Positions 44,820 through 54,232 of a stretch of DNA of 64,000 bases are shown one piece after another; the stretch's first letter is position 1; the number at the start of each line of letters is the position of its first letter. The translations under genes and the position numbers were made by a program. The notes beneath the pieces were generated by a model, which saw only the letters and a list, made by a program, of their open reading frames with translations, was not told the DNA's origin and did not search any database. Location: positions 62,001-126,000 of the forward strand of contig CAZCFE010000001.1 of NCBI GenBank assembly GCA_964497925.1. The letters run 5' to 3'. Origin of the DNA: CAIYWZ01 sp964497925 (GTDB lineage: Bacteria > Pseudomonadota > Alphaproteobacteria > CAIYWZ01).

Positions 44820-46436
44820 GTGATTAATCTTCAAAAAAGAAAAAATATTGGTATTTTTGGGCTGATCGGCCTTTTGGTCGTTATTTTGTTTATCTCTGGA
44901 GTTATTAAAACATTTGACAATCCAGATAAAGATATAATACACAGAGGGAATAGTATTGAACCACAATCTATTGATCCACATTTATCTCAAACCCTAAACG
45001 AAGCAAACATTCAACGTGATATTTTCGAAGGCCTTACCGCCGAAGCGGCAAACGGGACCATTATACCAGGCGTTGCTTTACGTTGGGAAACAAGTAAAGA
45101 TCAACTGAGGTGGACTTTTTTCTTAAGAAAAGATGCGAAGTGGAGTAATGGAGATACTGTTGTTGCAAAAGATTTTGTTAATGCATTTAAAAGGGTTGCT
45201 GATCCAAAAACAGGCGCCCCCTTTGCAGCTTTTTTAAAACCAATAGTAAACGCTGACAAAATCTTAAAAGGAGAAGAAAAGGATTTATCAAAACTTGGCA
45301 TTAGGGAAATTGATGAGCATACATTAGAAATAGAGCTTGTTTCACCAATCCATCATCTTTTAACAATTCTTGCTCATCACACAACATATCCATTTCATGA
45401 AAAAACTTATGAGCAACATAAAGCAAAATGGACCACACCATCAAACATTGTGTGTAATGGTCCATATAAACTCTCAGAGCATATACCTCAATCGCATATA
45501 AAACTCATAAAAAATGATCAATATTGGGATAAGAAAAATGTAAAAACATCTACTATTATGTATTACCCAACGGAAGATAGTCACGCAGAATTAAAAAAAT
45601 TTATTAACAGTGAGATACACACGACAGAAACCATTCCACAAGACCAAATTGAATGGGTTGAACAAAACATGAAAGGCTCTTTTCGAAAAACACCATATCC
45701 AGGCGTTGTTTTTTATGGGTTCAATATGACATCAGAACCCTTTAAAAGCAATGAAAAACTAAGACAAGCATTAGCATTATCTATAGATAGAACGATTTTA
45801 ACGGAAAAAATTGCAAAACTTGGCGCAACCCCAGCTTACTCTTGGATTCCAAAGGGTATGGGGAGCTACAAACCTCAAGAGGTTTTCTTCTCTTCAATGA
45901 CACAGGACGAAAGAGAAAAGAAAGCTAAAGAGCTCTTCATGGAGTCTGGTCTTTCTCCTGAAAATCCACCAAAAATTGAAATTTTATTAAAAAACAATAA
46001 TTCAGAAAAAAGCTTAGCTGTTGCAATTTCTGGGATGTGGAAAAAAGTTTTAAATATTGAAACAACCTTACACGAGGAAGAATGGAAAGTTTATGCAAAC
46101 AACAGATCCGAAAAAAAGTTTCAAATCATCCATTTAGATGGTGTCGCTGATTTTCCAAACTCTGGGGCTCTTTTGGGACTTTTTGTTTCAAACCAAAATA
46201 CAGTTGGGTATTCAAACCCAGAGTTTGATATTCTTATTGAGCAAGCTTTATCAGCTCAATCAATAGAAGAGCAGGATAAAGCGTTTGAAAAAGCAGAAAC
46301 ATTGTTCTTAGTTGATCTACCTGTAATCCCATTATACCACTCAACAAAAAGACATTTAGTTAACACTGATGTTCAAGGATGGATTGATAATTTTATGGAT
46401 GTTCACCCATCACGATATCTGTTTATTGCAAACTAA
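44820..46436 (+). CDS. OppA-like oligopeptide-binding protein, membrane-anchored, orphan
   Basis: A 538-residue solute-binding protein of the SBP_bac_5 family. Features: SIEPQSIDPHLSQTLNEANIQ, IFEGLTAEAANGTIIPGVA, LRKDAKWSNGDTVVAKDF and a late VDLPVIPLYHSTKRHLV, as in OppA/MppA. Residues 12-31 form one hydrophobic helix without a lipobox or clear cleavage site, so it may stay tethered to the inner membrane. No opp permease or ATPase gene is present in the window. The start is GTG 44820 with AAGGT upstream. Peptide import or murein-peptide recycling is inferred. Its last 14 bases overlap hflX on the other strand. Confidence 0.88.
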   Translation: MINLQKRKNIGIFGLIGLLVVILFISGVIKTFDNPDKDIIHRGNSIEPQSIDPHLSQTLNEANIQRDIFEGLTAEAANGTIIPGVALRWETSKDQLRWTFFLRKDAKWSNGDTVVAKDFVNAFKRVADPKTGAPFAAFLKPIVNADKILKGEEKDLSKLGIREIDEHTLEIELVSPIHHLLTILAHHTTYPFHEKTYEQHKAKWTTPSNIVCNGPYKLSEHIPQSHIKLIKNDQYWDKKNVKTSTIMYYPTEDSHAELKKFINSEIHTTETIPQDQIEWVEQNMKGSFRKTPYPGVVFYGFNMTSEPFKSNEKLRQALALSIDRTILTEKIAKLGATPAYSWIPKGMGSYKPQEVFFSSMTQDEREKKAKELFMESGLSPENPPKIEILLKNNNSEKSLAVAISGMWKKVLNIETTLHEEEWKVYANNRSEKKFQIIHLDGVADFPNSGALLGLFVSNQNTVGYSNPEFDILIEQALSAQSIEEQDKAFEKAETLFLVDLPVIPLYHSTKRHLVNTDVQGWIDNFMDVHPSRYLFIAN

Positions 46437-47694
46437 ATTTTTTTTCAAACTGTGTTGATTTTTCAAGAGTCATAAAAACAGTCACCCTTGTATATTCATC
46501 TTCAACGGTTTGATTTTTTACATTTGCATTTCTAAAAAGCCAGGCAATTGCATCTGTTTGAGAGTGAGAAATATGATACACAAACTCCGTTGCCTCTTTA
46601 TCTAAAAAATTATCAATCAAAACCAAAAGCTCTATTATTCCTTCCCCTTTGATTGCTGAAACAAGAATACTGTTTTCTTTTCTCTCGGTTTGGTTTTTTA
46701 TAATTTCTTTTTGCTCAAAAGTTAAAAGATCACTTTTATTTAAAACCTCAATCATTGGTTTTTCCTCATCACACCCCACATCTTTTAAAACCTTATGAAC
46801 CTGTGTGTTCTGAAAGTCTGTATGTGTGTGTGAAATGTCTCGGATGTGCAATATAACACTTGCCTCCAAAACCTCTTCCAGGGTAGCCTGAAAGGCGGCA
46901 ATGAGTTGGTGTGGGAGTTTTGAGATGAACCCAACAGTATCTGTGATAATAACTTGTCGCCCAGAAGGAAGCTTTAGAAGCCTTAATGTAGGGTCAAGTG
47001 TCGCAAAAAGCATATCTTGCGCCAAAACAGAAGCGTTTGTTAAAAAGTTAAAAAGAGTTGATTTTCCAGCATTTGTATAACCCACCAAAGAAACAATCGG
47101 AAAGGGAATCTTTTTACGTGCATTTCTTTGAAGCGATCTTGTTCTTTTAACATTCACCAATTCATTTTTTAGCTTTACGATACGGTCCCCAATAATTCTT
47201 TTATCAAGTTCAAGTTGAGACTCTCCTGGTCCCCCGGTAAAACCAAAACCACCCTTTTGTCGCTCAAGATGTGACCAGGACTTTACTAATCGACTCTTTT
47301 GATAAGTAAGAGATGCGAGTTCAACCTGAAGCTTTCCTTCAGATGTTTGAGCTCGACTTCCAAATATTTCTAAAATTAAAGCGGTTCTATCAATAACTTT
47401 TACTTTTAAGAATTTTTCAAGATTTCTTTGTTGAACGGGGCTTACATCTTGATTCAAAAAAACAAGCTCCACATTCTCAGCTGCCACAAGATTTCTTATC
47501 TTTTCAAGGTGTCCCTTGCTTATGTAGGTTGCTGAGCTTATTTTGCTTATACAAACCGTTTCCCTGTTAGTGATTTCAAGGTTAATGGCTTCTGTAAGTG
47601 CGCAAGCTTCATCGAGAATGTCTGTAACATTAAAAAGAGGGTCTTTCGCTTCTGTTTTTAAATATGGCTGTAGAACAAGTGTTTTTGTTGTCAT
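46423..47694 (-). CDS. hflX: GTPase HflX
   Basis: Ribosome-splitting, heat-responsive GTPase. The 423 residues have the HflX N-terminal domain (NVELVFLNQDVSPVQQRNLEK, VIDRTALILEIFGSRAQTSEGKLQVELA), the glycine-rich linker ERQKGGFGFTGGPGESQLELDKR, and the GTPase core: G1 GYTNAGKST, G3 DTVGFISKLPHQLI, G4 NKSDLL. In E. coli hflX follows hfq; here it follows an OmpA/MotB-like gene with a TAATG overlap. Confidence 0.95.
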   Translation of the reverse strand: MTTKTLVLQPYLKTEAKDPLFNVTDILDEACALTEAINLEITNRETVCISKISSATYISKGHLEKIRNLVAAENVELVFLNQDVSPVQQRNLEKFLKVKVIDRTALILEIFGSRAQTSEGKLQVELASLTYQKSRLVKSWSHLERQKGGFGFTGGPGESQLELDKRIIGDRIVKLKNELVNVKRTRSLQRNARKKIPFPIVSLVGYTNAGKSTLFNFLTNASVLAQDMLFATLDPTLRLLKLPSGRQVIITDTVGFISKLPHQLIAAFQATLEEVLEASVILHIRDISHTHTDFQNTQVHKVLKDVGCDEEKPMIEVLNKSDLLTFEQKEIIKNQTERKENSILVSAIKGEGIIELLVLIDNFLDKEATEFVYHISHSQTDAIAWLFRNANVKNQTVEDEYTRVTVFMTLEKSTQFEKKFSLQ

Positions 47695-48677
47695 TAAAAT
47701 TGATCCAGTTTGATTTCTATTCTTCTGTTTTTAGTGTAAGCTTCTTCTGTTTCATTTGTATCTATAGATTGAAACTCTCCAAATCCTGTAGCTGCAAGAC
47801 GGTGTGGTGGGATACCTTGTGAAATTAAAAAATTTACAACCGATATCGCTCGGTTTGATGAAAGCTCCCAATTTGATTTTACGATTGTATTTTTTATTGG
47901 CTTTTTATCTGTGTGACCATCAATACGTAAAATCCAATTAATTTCTTTTGGGAAAGTTATGGTTATTTTTTTTAATGTTTGGGCTAGATGTTCAAGTTGT
48001 TTTTTACCTTCATTTTGAAGATCCCAGGCGGCACTCATAAATAAAACCTCTGATTGAAAAACGAACCGGTCTCCCCTGATGCTTATATCATTCCTGTTTC
48101 CTAAAGCTTCTTGTAGCTTTCCAAAGAACTCAGATCTGTATTTTGCTAAATTAAACTCTTGGCTTGTTGTCTTTAAAGACTTTAATTTTTCAAGAAGGTC
48201 TTTAATTTTGTTTTCTTTTTGCTCATTCTCATCTTTTGTTATTTTAAGGTTTGAAGAAAGACCGTTTAGATGTGACTTTAGAATTTCGATTTGTTTGCTT
48301 AGTTCTTGAATTTGGGATTCTTTAGTCTTTTTTTCTTGATCCTTAAAAATGGATTGCTTTTCAAGATAGCTTAGTTTTGCTTCTGTCTCAAATATAAAGT
48401 TTTTGGCGTCTTTATAATTTTGTTTTAATGTAAAAAAACTTTTTTCAAGGGTTTTGTTTTTTTCTTTTTCAAGATTTAGCATTTTTGTGAGTTGTTCAAA
48501 TTGTCCACCAAGATCACGTAAACTTTTTTCACGACCATGTAATATTTCTCCCATATATCTTTGAGATATAACAAATATCATTAATACAAAGATTAATGCC
48601 ATAAGCAAAGTTGCAAGTGCATCTACAAATCCTGGCCAAATATCAAAAAAATGTCTTTTGCTTTTTTTGCTTCTCAT
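47694..48677 (-). CDS. OmpA/MotB-like peptidoglycan-binding membrane protein
   Basis: A 327-residue inner-membrane protein. After a basic start (RSKKSKRHFFDIWPGFVDALATLL, read in two parts) comes one membrane helix at about residues 15-38 with Asp near its start, as in MotB/TolR proton-channel partners. Residues 45-190 form a long coiled coil. The C-terminal OmpA-like domain shows LRIDGHTDKKPI, NWELSSNRAISVVNFL and GFGEFQSID--TEEAYTKNRRIEI. I start at ATG 48677, preceded by AAGAG; a frame to 48704 has no ribosome-binding site. Its natural partner is probably the MotA/TolQ-like protein at 22389-23531. It lies directly left of the putative origin. Confidence 0.86.
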   Translation of the reverse strand: MRSKKSKRHFFDIWPGFVDALATLLMALIFVLMIFVISQRYMGEILHGREKSLRDLGGQFEQLTKMLNLEKEKNKTLEKSFFTLKQNYKDAKNFIFETEAKLSYLEKQSIFKDQEKKTKESQIQELSKQIEILKSHLNGLSSNLKITKDENEQKENKIKDLLEKLKSLKTTSQEFNLAKYRSEFFGKLQEALGNRNDISIRGDRFVFQSEVLFMSAAWDLQNEGKKQLEHLAQTLKKITITFPKEINWILRIDGHTDKKPIKNTIVKSNWELSSNRAISVVNFLISQGIPPHRLAATGFGEFQSIDTNETEEAYTKNRRIEIKLDQF

Positions 48678-48704
48678 TTTATAACTCTTGAGTTGTTTAT
48701 ACAT

Positions 48705-48945
48705 AATATAAGTATAATTTTATAATAATAATAGTATATAGTCTTGTTGATAACCATGAATTGATTTGTTATCCACAGTATATCCACAATGTTGTACTTT
48801 TTATTATAGCCTATTTTGAGACTTTTCAGGATTTTTTTTTATTATATGTTTATAACTTTGTTTTTCTGTTACAACCTTGTGGATAGTTTTTGGATTGTTT
48901 GTTGTTATTTTTATCATCTTTTTTTACTCACAATTTATCCACAGT
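48705..48945. other. oriC: Probable chromosomal replication origin (DnaA-box cluster)
   Basis: This T-rich gap holds five DnaA-box matches in 200 bases. TTATCCACA is perfect at 48769-48777 and 48935-48943 (the latter inside the 3' end of dsbD). Single-mismatch boxes are ATATCCACA at 48780-48788, and on the minus strand CTATCCACA (48886-48878) and TTATCAACA (48753-48745). Two AT-only-like tracts, about 48705-48740 and 48828-48865, could serve as unwinding elements. By hand count on about twenty 60-base lines per side, C exceeds G on the given strand to the left and G exceeds C to the right, whatever the gene direction, as expected at an origin. No dnaA, parAB or hemE gene is adjacent. Confidence 0.75.
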
Positions 48946-50556
48946 TTTAATTGCTTCCAGGAGCTCATCTTTTGAAGGGAATTCAGATAGAAGTATTCCT
49001 TTTTTATTCCCTGGGCCATAAATAATAATTAGTGGAATGCCTAGTCTATTTTTTGCTTGAAGATATTGTTTTATTTGTGTGTTTGGTTTTGTCCAATCTA
49101 AGGTTAAGATTTTAATTTTCGAATTATTTTTAATTTCAGGAATGTTTATAATTTGATGATCAAGAATTTTGCAATTTAAGCACCATTTGGCGGTTACCTT
49201 TGTTATTACAATTCTATCTTTTTGGACGTAGCTTTGGATTTTTTTTTCAATGTTTTCGGAAACATATTCTGCTTCTGGAAAATATATTAAAAGAACCATG
49301 CAAGAGATTAAAAATACGACAAGGCTTGTATAAAATATATGTTTTTTACGTATTAGGATAAGAGTTGGCAAAAGAAAAAGAGTAGGTAAAAAGTCAATAT
49401 GATCTGACAGAATCCAAATAAACCAAATGCCGGTTATATACATTCCCCATCCCAAAGCATTTTTAAAATATTTCACCCAGAGACCTGGTTTTGGCAGAGG
49501 AATATATTTTGGTGGAATAATTGACAAGAGAAGGTATGGGAGTCCAAATCCAATTCCCATGCAAGCAAATATAATAAATATTGTGGATAAGTCTTGGGTA
49601 AGAGTAAAAGAGAGAGCCGTACCTAGAAATGGTGCTGAGCAAGGGGTTGCTAGAAACACAGCAATAAAACCATTCCAAAGATCGGCAATGATGCTTTTTT
49701 TATTAATAACAGGAATGCGATAAACGATACTTTGACCGATTTCGAATAAGCCCCATAAGTTTGCTGTAAAAAAGAAAATGACGGATATTGTAAAAATAAG
49801 AAAATAGGGGTTTTGGAATTGAGTTCCCCACTGAAGCACATCTCCTGATAATTTAAAGGCGTAAGATATCAAGCCCAACATTAAAAATGAAAAAACAATA
49901 CCGATAAATGTTGTAAATGAGCTTGTTTGAAATGTTTTCTTATCTTGATTTGCGTTAGAAATGGCCATAATTTTTAAAGATAGAACTGGTAGCACGCAAG
50001 GCATAAAATTTAAAATAAAACCACCTAAAAATGCAAAAGCCAGTATCAGAAAAATACTTTCTTTTTGAAGCTGGGTTTCATCAATACTTTCAAAAAGGTA
50101 AGATTGATCAGAAGCGTCTGATGTTCCTGGGGGGATTGTTAGGTCAAAAGGTATCGTTTTTGGGCTGCATGTATTATTGCAGATCAAGTAAGATATATTT
50201 CCTTGTAAAGAAAGGGGCTTATTTGTATCTTTTATTTCTATTTCTATAGGAATTAAAATATCGCTAGAATACCCTTTAAACGGAACATCGTGAAACTCAT
50301 CATCTTCTTCTTTTGGCCACATAAAATTGTAGCTTTCTAGATTCTCCTTACGGCTCCACTCAATTGATGGAGGATAACCGGAATTTGTACTGTTGGGGCC
50401 GTATACTTTTGATCCTGCCGGAATGGGAATAAAAATCCCAATAATTTGCTTTTTAGAATCTCCAAGATTAGTTACTGGAGAGATTAATTTTGTTTGAATA
50501 TCATTTTGAGAATACACACTGGAAAATAGAAAAAATAATATTAACAATATTTTCAT
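48928..50556 (-). CDS. dsbD: Thiol:disulfide interchange protein DsbD
   Basis: Carries electrons from cytosolic thioredoxin across the inner membrane to periplasmic thiol proteins. The 542 residues contain a signal peptide (KILLILFFLFSSVYS), an N-terminal immunoglobulin-like domain with YLICNNTC (cysteine pair), about eight membrane helices with NFMPCVLPVLSLK and LATPCSAPFLGTALSF (the two buried cysteines), and a C-terminal thioredoxin-like domain with AKWCLNCK. All three cysteine pairs are intact. The start overlaps the HemY-like stop by ATGA. Likely clients here are the Sco1-like and DsbA-like proteins and cytochrome c maturation. Confidence 0.93.
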   Translation of the reverse strand: MKILLILFFLFSSVYSQNDIQTKLISPVTNLGDSKKQIIGIFIPIPAGSKVYGPNSTNSGYPPSIEWSRKENLESYNFMWPKEEDDEFHDVPFKGYSSDILIPIEIEIKDTNKPLSLQGNISYLICNNTCSPKTIPFDLTIPPGTSDASDQSYLFESIDETQLQKESIFLILAFAFLGGFILNFMPCVLPVLSLKIMAISNANQDKKTFQTSSFTTFIGIVFSFLMLGLISYAFKLSGDVLQWGTQFQNPYFLIFTISVIFFFTANLWGLFEIGQSIVYRIPVINKKSIIADLWNGFIAVFLATPCSAPFLGTALSFTLTQDLSTIFIIFACMGIGFGLPYLLLSIIPPKYIPLPKPGLWVKYFKNALGWGMYITGIWFIWILSDHIDFLPTLFLLPTLILIRKKHIFYTSLVVFLISCMVLLIYFPEAEYVSENIEKKIQSYVQKDRIVITKVTAKWCLNCKILDHQIINIPEIKNNSKIKILTLDWTKPNTQIKQYLQAKNRLGIPLIIIYGPGNKKGILLSEFPSKDELLEAIKTVDKL

Positions 50557-51854
50557 GATGTCACCAGTTTGAAAGAGTTGTCTAGATGCGTAATTGGATT
50601 GCTGTTAAATACAGGAGATGTCCAATTGATTTGATCAATTTGATCACAAACGACACATATAAGGCTCCAATTATGAGTAACATGTCCGCATGAATCACAC
50701 AGCCATGTTTTTTCTTGTTTTTGAGAGATTATTTCTTTTGATGAAAGGTGTAATGGAACATGATCTAATGATTCAAGCGCATTTGCTAATAATTTTAGCT
50801 TAAAGGAAACCCCTTGATTGCATAAAATAGCAAGGTCTAGATGCGTTCTTGCAATTCCTGTGAAGCCTTCTTCAATGGCTGTTTGTGCGAGAATAAAATG
50901 ACCCACATAATTTGCATTTGTAATTTTAACAATATATTCTGCGCGTTTTATTTTTTGCGCTGGTGAAAACTTATCTTGCAAGTGAACATAAAGATATGCA
51001 GTATCTGGATGTGCTTTCTCTTTTAAAGATTTTTCGAGTACTTTTTCTGCTTTGTTGAATTTGTCTAGAAATATATACTCTTTGGCCAAAGCAAGAGCAC
51101 ATGGAACGAAAGATGGATCTGTATCAAAACCTTTTTCTAAGGACTTTCCTCCCATCAAATAATAGCAAACGCTTTCTAAGTGTTTTATTTTTTGATGATC
51201 AAATATTTTGTATTTTTTTATCTTTTTTAAAAATACAAAACTTTGCTCAATATCATTTAATCTTAGGCTTAAATAGAAAATATTCGAAATGCACCATTTA
51301 GAAGAAGGTTCTAACTCAAGAGCTTTTTTTGCATAAAGATATGCCGCTGGATAATCTTTTTGAGAATTGGCGGTTTGAGTTAAACCGTAATATCCTAAAA
51401 ATTCTGTGGTTTTATCTTTGAGTAAAGCCCCATAAACCCTCGTTGCGCTTGCATAATCATTTGATTTTTGAGCTGAAAGTGCGGTTAAAATGAGAGGAAG
51501 TGGGGAGTCATTTAAAAAAAACTGTGTTTTTAATATTTTTTCTCGTGCTGTTTCAAAATCTTCCATCGCAAGAGCAGTAAGGCCTTGAGTAAAGCTTTGA
51601 TATCCTTTTTTCTCTCGAGATTTATTTCTAAAATCACGCCAAATTTGTGGGAGTTTTTTTAGTGTTAGAAAAATATATAAAACAATCATCCCAAAAACAG
51701 AGACAACAAGAATGCCTAAAATTCCAAGACCTATGTGGATTTTATATACATGGTCAAACCATTCAATTGTCAAACTTCCAGGATTCAGGGTAAACCAGAA
51801 GATTGCTCCCCCTACAAGCGCTAGTTTTAATAAGAAAATGAATGTTTTGATCAT
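50553..51854 (-). CDS. HemY-like TPR membrane protein
   Basis: A 433-residue protein of the proteobacterial HemY N-terminal family. Two membrane helices (about residues 3-20 and 38-63) precede tetratricopeptide repeats (for example TEFLGYYGLTQTANSQKDYPAA, read in two helices, and AYLYAKKALELEPSS). The C-terminus has a zinc-ribbon-like pair CDSCGHVTHNWSLICVVC, typical of alphaproteobacterial members. Despite the name, a role in haem synthesis is not established. ATG 51854 with AAGGA nine bases upstream is preferred over a frame to 51929. Expressed from a good promoter at 51889-51916 together with dsbD. Confidence 0.85.
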   Translation of the reverse strand: MIKTFIFLLKLALVGGAIFWFTLNPGSLTIEWFDHVYKIHIGLGILGILVVSVFGMIVLYIFLTLKKLPQIWRDFRNKSREKKGYQSFTQGLTALAMEDFETAREKILKTQFFLNDSPLPLILTALSAQKSNDYASATRVYGALLKDKTTEFLGYYGLTQTANSQKDYPAAYLYAKKALELEPSSKWCISNIFYLSLRLNDIEQSFVFLKKIKKYKIFDHQKIKHLESVCYYLMGGKSLEKGFDTDPSFVPCALALAKEYIFLDKFNKAEKVLEKSLKEKAHPDTAYLYVHLQDKFSPAQKIKRAEYIVKITNANYVGHFILAQTAIEEGFTGIARTHLDLAILCNQGVSFKLKLLANALESLDHVPLHLSSKEIISQKQEKTWLCDSCGHVTHNWSLICVVCDQIDQINWTSPVFNSNPITHLDNSFKLVTS

Positions 51855-51888
51855 TTCAAATAATCCTTTAATTAATGTTACAATACTA

Positions 51889-51916
51889 ATTGTAGCATGA
51901 TGAAAAATATTGTCAA
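51889..51916 (-). promoter_or_regulatory. Promoter of the HemY-like/dsbD operon
   Basis: On the minus strand TTGACA (51916-51911) is followed after 16 bases by TACAAT (51894-51889), eleven of twelve consensus matches. The start would fall near 51882, about 28 bases before the HemY-like ATG. Confidence 0.6.
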
Positions 51917-52079
51917 TATATTTTTTCAATTAATATGGATGGCCTTAGATTTTCTCAAGATAACTCATCATTGAACATGCTCTTTTTGTTTCAAGGAAAA
52001 TTATGTGGAGATTAATTCATATTGCTGTTTTTGTGTAGTTTTGGTAGTATTAATTTATGAATTAACAATGAGGAAAAAG

Positions 52080-52310
52080 ATGTCAGATTTTGAAAACTTA
52101 AGTTTTGAAGATGCTTTGAAAGAACTCGAAGCTGTTGTGCGGTCTTTAGAAGATGGGCAAGGGAGCTTAGATAATGCAATTAGCGCCTATGAAAAAGGAA
52201 TTAAACTGAAGGCTTTTTGCGAAGAAAAGTTAAATGCAGCAAAACTTCGCATTGAAAAAATTACAGCAAAGCCAGATGGAGAAATTGTAACGTCTGAATT
52301 TTTAAGTTAA
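52080..52310 (+). CDS. xseB: Exodeoxyribonuclease VII small subunit
   Basis: Small subunit of ExoVII, which degrades single-stranded DNA. The 76 residues match XseB: FENLSFEDALKELEAVVRSLE, GQGSLDNAISAYEKGIKLK and FCEEKLNAAKLRIEKI. ATG 52080 has GAGGA upstream; an earlier in-frame codon at 52005 would add unconserved residues. The large subunit xseA is not in the window. rsmE begins right after the stop. Confidence 0.93.
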   Translation: MSDFENLSFEDALKELEAVVRSLEDGQGSLDNAISAYEKGIKLKAFCEEKLNAAKLRIEKITAKPDGEIVTSEFLS

Positions 52311-53006
52311 ATGTCCATTTGCAGGCTTTTTATAGATCAACCTTTGGGGTTGTCTAATCATGTTGTGATTCCAGATGAGGATTTTCATTATCTTAAAAAT
52401 GTGCTGCGCGCAAAAAGTGATGATGTTATTGAGCTGTTTAATGGGGTTGACGGTTCTTGGCTTGCAAATGTTATAGAGCTTACCAAAACACGATGCTCTG
52501 TCCAGGTGATGGATCAAATTAAAAAACAAATACCAGCTCCCAAAGTTACTTTATATTTTGCACCTATTCGTCAAAACCGTATGGATATTTTAATTGAAAA
52601 AGCCACAGAAATTGGTGTTTTTGAATTTCGTCCAATTTTAACAGAGTTTACCCAGGTAAGAAAACTAAATACACAAAGACTTCAATTGCAGATTAAAGAA
52701 GCAAGCGAACAATCAGAGCATTTTCATGTTGCAAAAATTTATGATCCAATTTCTTTTTCAGCCCTTTTAAAGCAGGGGGACTCTTTATGGATTTGTGATG
52801 AAAGACTTGATGGAAATCATATTTTAAATATGCCAACACCTGATCATATTCACCTTGCTATAGGCCCTGAAGGTGGTTTTTCAGATTCAGAGAAGAAAAT
52901 GATGGGGTCTTTGACAAGGGTCAGCCTTGGAAATTCAATTTTAAGGGCAGAAACTGCTGCTCTTTGTGCTGTTGGTTTTGCAAATTATTTATTTTCTAAA
53001 TCTTGA
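52311..53006 (+). CDS. rsmE: 16S rRNA (uracil-1498-N3)-methyltransferase RsmE
   Basis: SPOUT-class methyltransferase acting on U1498 of 16S rRNA. The 231 residues include an N-terminal PUA-like part (HYLKNVLRAKSDDVIELFNG) and the knot with KATEIGVFEFRPILTEFTQV, EASEQSEHFHVAKI, LAIGPEGGFSDSE and SLGNSILRAETAALCAV. The ATG abuts the xseB stop. The last 22 bases overlap the end of the convergent MFS gene. Confidence 0.95.
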   Translation: MSICRLFIDQPLGLSNHVVIPDEDFHYLKNVLRAKSDDVIELFNGVDGSWLANVIELTKTRCSVQVMDQIKKQIPAPKVTLYFAPIRQNRMDILIEKATEIGVFEFRPILTEFTQVRKLNTQRLQLQIKEASEQSEHFHVAKIYDPISFSALLKQGDSLWICDERLDGNHILNMPTPDHIHLAIGPEGGFSDSEKKMMGSLTRVSLGNSILRAETAALCAVGFANYLFSKS

Positions 53007-54232
53007 TTTTTCGCATTTTTAAAAAATATTGATATGATAAAAGAGATAAAAACGCACACGGGTATTAAAAATAAAGCAATTCTGTAATCTTCTATTTGAA
53101 AAACGCGCACACCATCAATCATTTCACCTTTCCATCTTGAATCAAGAATTTGACCCACTAAAGGCTGGAATAGGAGGCCGCTGAGCATGGTAAACATGTT
53201 GGTAAGTCCAATTGTGACACCGCTGAATTGAACGGGCATATGTGAGCAAGTAAATGCAAATGAGAGTGACTGTCCGCCAAATGTGAGACCTATGATAAAC
53301 AAAAGAGTGCAAGTTGTCATGAGTGATAAGTCAGGTATTAAGACAAGTATCGAGAAAGATATGCCAACAAGGACAGTTGTGATTTTAAGTGCTGTGAGCA
53401 TGGTGAGTATTTTCTGAATGAGCCAAGCATAAAGAAGCGCGCCGATAGAAAGCCCAAGATAAATAAAATTCACATAAAAGGATGCTTCTTTTGTTGGTAT
53501 ATTGTAAGACTTTACAAGAAAGCTTGCTCCCCAAAGGTCCGCAAACACGGAAAGAACTGTGTAGAGAAAAAATCCATAAACAGACCCAAGCCATACCTGC
53601 GGTGTCTTAAGGGCAACTTTTAATCCTTCAAATATAGATGCGTTGTTTTTTTCTTGTTTATCTCCATCTTTTGCAAGAAGCCAAATGGCAAGCCCAATCA
53701 AAATTCCAAATCCAGCAACGATTAGAAGGCTTGTTCTCCAGTCGTAATGATCAATCAGAATTCGTAAAGGAGCACCTCCAAAATTCGCTCCCATGGTTCC
53801 AAGTAACATGGTCGCTCCTGTGACAATTGATAAATGTTTGATATCAAACCAAAGTGTTCCAAGTTTTATACACCCTAAAAAAGCACAAGAAGATCCAACT
53901 CCAATTAAAAATCTTCCAAATTGAGCAAAATATATATTGGAAGATGTTGCAAATAAGGCTGTTGCGAAAGCGCATAAAACTGCAGCAAATGTGAGAAGTT
54001 TTCGTGGACCAAAGTAATCAGCTAAAAGGCCCAGTGGAATTTGCAATGCGCAGTATCCATAATAATAAAATGCTGTTAATGATCCAAATTGGCAAGCCCC
54101 AATTTCAAAGTCACGCATAAGGTCATCTGCCATAACGCTAGGCGAGACTCGTAAAATAAATTGATAACAATAAAATAATGCGGCAGGAAACCAAATTAAC
54201 CAAGGGTTTGAAAGGATCGATTTTTTAGACAT
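52985..54232 (-). CDS. MFS transporter, tandem copy 2
   Basis: A 415-residue twelve-helix major facilitator. It starts WLIWFPAALFYCYQFILRVSPS, has motif A GLLADYFGPRKLL, and keeps GSLTAFYYYGYCALQIPLG and GTMGANFGGAPLRILIDHYDWRTS. It is very similar along its whole length to the gene just upstream (54225-55469), with which it overlaps by eight bases, so the pair arose by tandem duplication. Copy 2 has diverged in helices 4, 8-9 and the C-terminal tail. Substrate is unknown; related carriers are frequent in intracellular alpha- and gammaproteobacteria. Confidence 0.9.
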   Translation of the reverse strand: MSKKSILSNPWLIWFPAALFYCYQFILRVSPSVMADDLMRDFEIGACQFGSLTAFYYYGYCALQIPLGLLADYFGPRKLLTFAAVLCAFATALFATSSNIYFAQFGRFLIGVGSSCAFLGCIKLGTLWFDIKHLSIVTGATMLLGTMGANFGGAPLRILIDHYDWRTSLLIVAGFGILIGLAIWLLAKDGDKQEKNNASIFEGLKVALKTPQVWLGSVYGFFLYTVLSVFADLWGASFLVKSYNIPTKEASFYVNFIYLGLSIGALLYAWLIQKILTMLTALKITTVLVGISFSILVLIPDLSLMTTCTLLFIIGLTFGGQSLSFAFTCSHMPVQFSGVTIGLTNMFTMLSGLLFQPLVGQILDSRWKGEMIDGVRVFQIEDYRIALFLIPVCVFISFIISIFFKNAKNQDLENK

